Assembly: GCA_900754755.1 (NCBI GenBank)
Contig: CAAEEC010000391.1
Location: forward strand, 1-7,585
DNA length: 7,585 nt
DNA from: Clostridia bacterium
Lineage (GTDB): Bacteria > Bacillota > Clostridia > Christensenellales > Aristaeellaceae
Direction of reading: 5' to 3'
The translations under genes and the position numbers were made by a program. How positions within the stretch are numbered: the stretch's first letter is position 1; the number at the start of each line of letters is the position of its first letter. Below the pieces are notes generated by a model, which did no database searches, was not told the origin of the DNA, and saw only the letters and a list, made by a program, of their open reading frames with translations. This document shows, piece after piece, positions 6,555 to 7,585 of the stretch.

Positions 6555-6580
6555 GGAACTTTTTGCCGCCGGGCCGCGTC
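6555..6580 (+). promoter_or_regulatory. Candidate ECF-sigma-type promoter for the Cys-rich gene
   Basis: GGAAC (6555-6559), a 17-base spacer and CGTC (6577-6580) resemble the AAC ... CGTC pattern of extracytoplasmic-function sigma promoters. This places a start site about 30 bases before the ATG at 6618. No good housekeeping-type promoter is visible on this strand. The evidence is a short match only. Confidence 0.22.
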
Positions 6581-6602
6581 AAAGCTGTGTCAGCCAAAAT
6601 TT

Positions 6603-6610
6603 GGGAGGTG
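6603..6610 (+). promoter_or_regulatory. Ribosome binding site of the Cys/His-rich gene
   Basis: GGGAGGTG lies seven bases before the ATG at 6618, which begins a clear signal peptide. It sets the start of the plus-strand gene. Confidence 0.8.
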
Positions 6611-6617
6611 CATCCGC

Positions 6618-7585
6618 ATGAAAAAGTTGCTGGCGGCGGTTTTGGCCGCGATGTTCCTTTTCTCCACGGCGGCATTGGCGGAAACCACGGCCAATCCGCA
6701 AGACCGCTTCCTTTTGATCTGCTTTGAAGACGCCGGCACGCAAACGTACGCCCTGCTGGGCGCGGGCGACGGCACGCAGGCCTTTAACGCCTTCGCGCCC
6801 GAAAGCGGCACGTACGAAACCCGCTTCGCCGGGTTCTGGGCGGCGGTTTCCCAACTGGAACCCGCCCTGACGCTCGATGGCAAAGCGACCAGCCTAGCCT
6901 TCCTCCTTGGCGGGAACGGCAACGGCCTGCTCGTGAGCCTGGGCGGAACCATCATCGCCGAACTCAACGGCACGCAGGCCTTCCTCATCGCCTCGGACAG
7001 CATCGCCTCAGAAGCCGTCTCTCGCGCCGCCGGCTGCGATTTGCGCGTGTGGACGCCGGAAGGCGTTTCCGGCGCTGAAACGGACGCGGCCAGCAACCTT
7101 TGCCCGCGCTGCGGCCAGGTGGACGACGGCAGCGCTAAGCATCGCACGCCCATCAGCGAATACTGCGAGTTGGGCCACACCAAGTGCATGGGCAATCCCC
7201 TCCACCACTGCGCATCCTGCGGCAAGGACTACCCCTGTTCCAAATCCAACAGCCACACCACCTGCGCAAAGTGCGGCGAACCCTGGTGCTACAAGGCGCA
7301 CGGCGACCACAAGACGCTCGCTTGCGGGCACCGCGGCTGCCAGGTCTATGGGCATGAGGCCGAACACGCGCTATGCCCTGTGTGCGGAACTTATCTGTGC
7401 AGCGGCACGGGCCACCGGCTGGCCGCCTGCGGCAAGCACCACCTCGGCGCGCCGGGCTATCATGTGCGCGCGCTGTGCCCCTATTCCAACCACTATTATT
7501 GCGATGGGCAGTATCACTTCCCCGCGACTTGCGGAATCCGGGGCCATTTCGGCTGCGACGGCAGGCTGCATACGCCCGCGCCCTG
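6618..7585 (+). CDS. Secreted Cys/His-rich protein with zinc-ribbon-like repeats (3' end outside window)
   Basis: Unrecognised gene, open from ATG 6618 to the right edge (322 residues seen, no stop). Residues 1-21 form a signal peptide (KK, Leu/Ala core, ALA cleavage site). Residues 22-161 are a compact-looking domain of unknown family with small and hydrophobic strands; the pentapeptide GTQAF occurs twice (52-56 and 118-122). From Cys162 onward the protein changes sharply: 20 Cys and about 18 His in 161 residues. Repeated units follow the pattern CxxCGxxxC then His (CASCGKDYPC, CAKCGEPWC, CPVCGTYLC). They drift to C-x4-H-x2-C-D-G-x2-H in the last two visible units (CPYSNHYYCDG, CGIRGHFGCDG). 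This strongly suggests several metal sites, probably zinc. The signal peptide places them outside the cytoplasm. It is transcribed divergently from pstS; a link to phosphate is not shown. Codon use matches the neighbours. Confidence 0.8.
   Translation, partial: MKKLLAAVLAAMFLFSTAALAETTANPQDRFLLICFEDAGTQTYALLGAGDGTQAFNAFAPESGTYETRFAGFWAAVSQLEPALTLDGKATSLAFLLGGNGNGLLVSLGGTIIAELNGTQAFLIASDSIASEAVSRAAGCDLRVWTPEGVSGAETDAASNLCPRCGQVDDGSAKHRTPISEYCELGHTKCMGNPLHHCASCGKDYPCSKSNSHTTCAKCGEPWCYKAHGDHKTLACGHRGCQVYGHEAEHALCPVCGTYLCSGTGHRLAACGKHHLGAPGYHVRALCPYSNHYYCDGQYHFPATCGIRGHFGCDGRLHTPAP

Noticed and set aside
6590..7225. 211-codon minus-strand frame opposite the Cys-rich gene
   Set aside because: The plus-strand frame has a ribosome site, signal peptide and repeated Cys/His motifs. 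The minus frames here and at 7008-7367 and 7371-7571 are shadows without such signals.

Overview
The window reads as part of a GC-rich Firmicutes (Clostridia-like) chromosome. The PhoR sensor region, the PstS sequence blocks, strong AGGAGG-type ribosome binding sites and short gene overlaps all look clostridial to me. This is a judgement from remembered family sequences, not a search, and I cannot name a genus.

Layout, left to right. Positions 1-172 are non-coding and hold three back-to-back hairpins downstream of the operon. Positions 173-6422, all on the minus strand, form one compact phosphate operon. Read in transcription order it is pstS, pstC, pstA, pstB, phoU, phoB, phoR. All six junctions abut or overlap by a few bases, so the genes are almost certainly co-transcribed and translationally coupled. 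Positions 6423-6617 are a divergent promoter region. From 6618 to the right edge, on the plus strand, runs the 5' part of an unrecognised secreted protein rich in Cys and His.

How the genes work together: PstS captures phosphate outside the cell, PstC and PstA form the membrane channel, and PstB is the ATPase. PhoU links transporter activity to the sensor kinase PhoR, which controls the response regulator PhoB. The regulators sit at the distal end of the operon they probably control, which suggests a feedback loop.

The main discovery is in pstS. Its sequence blocks are in circularly permuted order. The half that is normally C-terminal (TREDGSGT through NGYIPV) comes first, directly after the signal peptide. 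A Glu/Thr/Ala-rich linker follows, and then the half that is normally N-terminal (SGSSSVTPV through ITNWADL). The gene is in frame, has a good ribosome binding site and signal peptide, and its stop codon overlaps the pstC start, so it looks like a real gene and not a broken one. It also lacks the lipoprotein cysteine usual for PstS in single-membrane bacteria.
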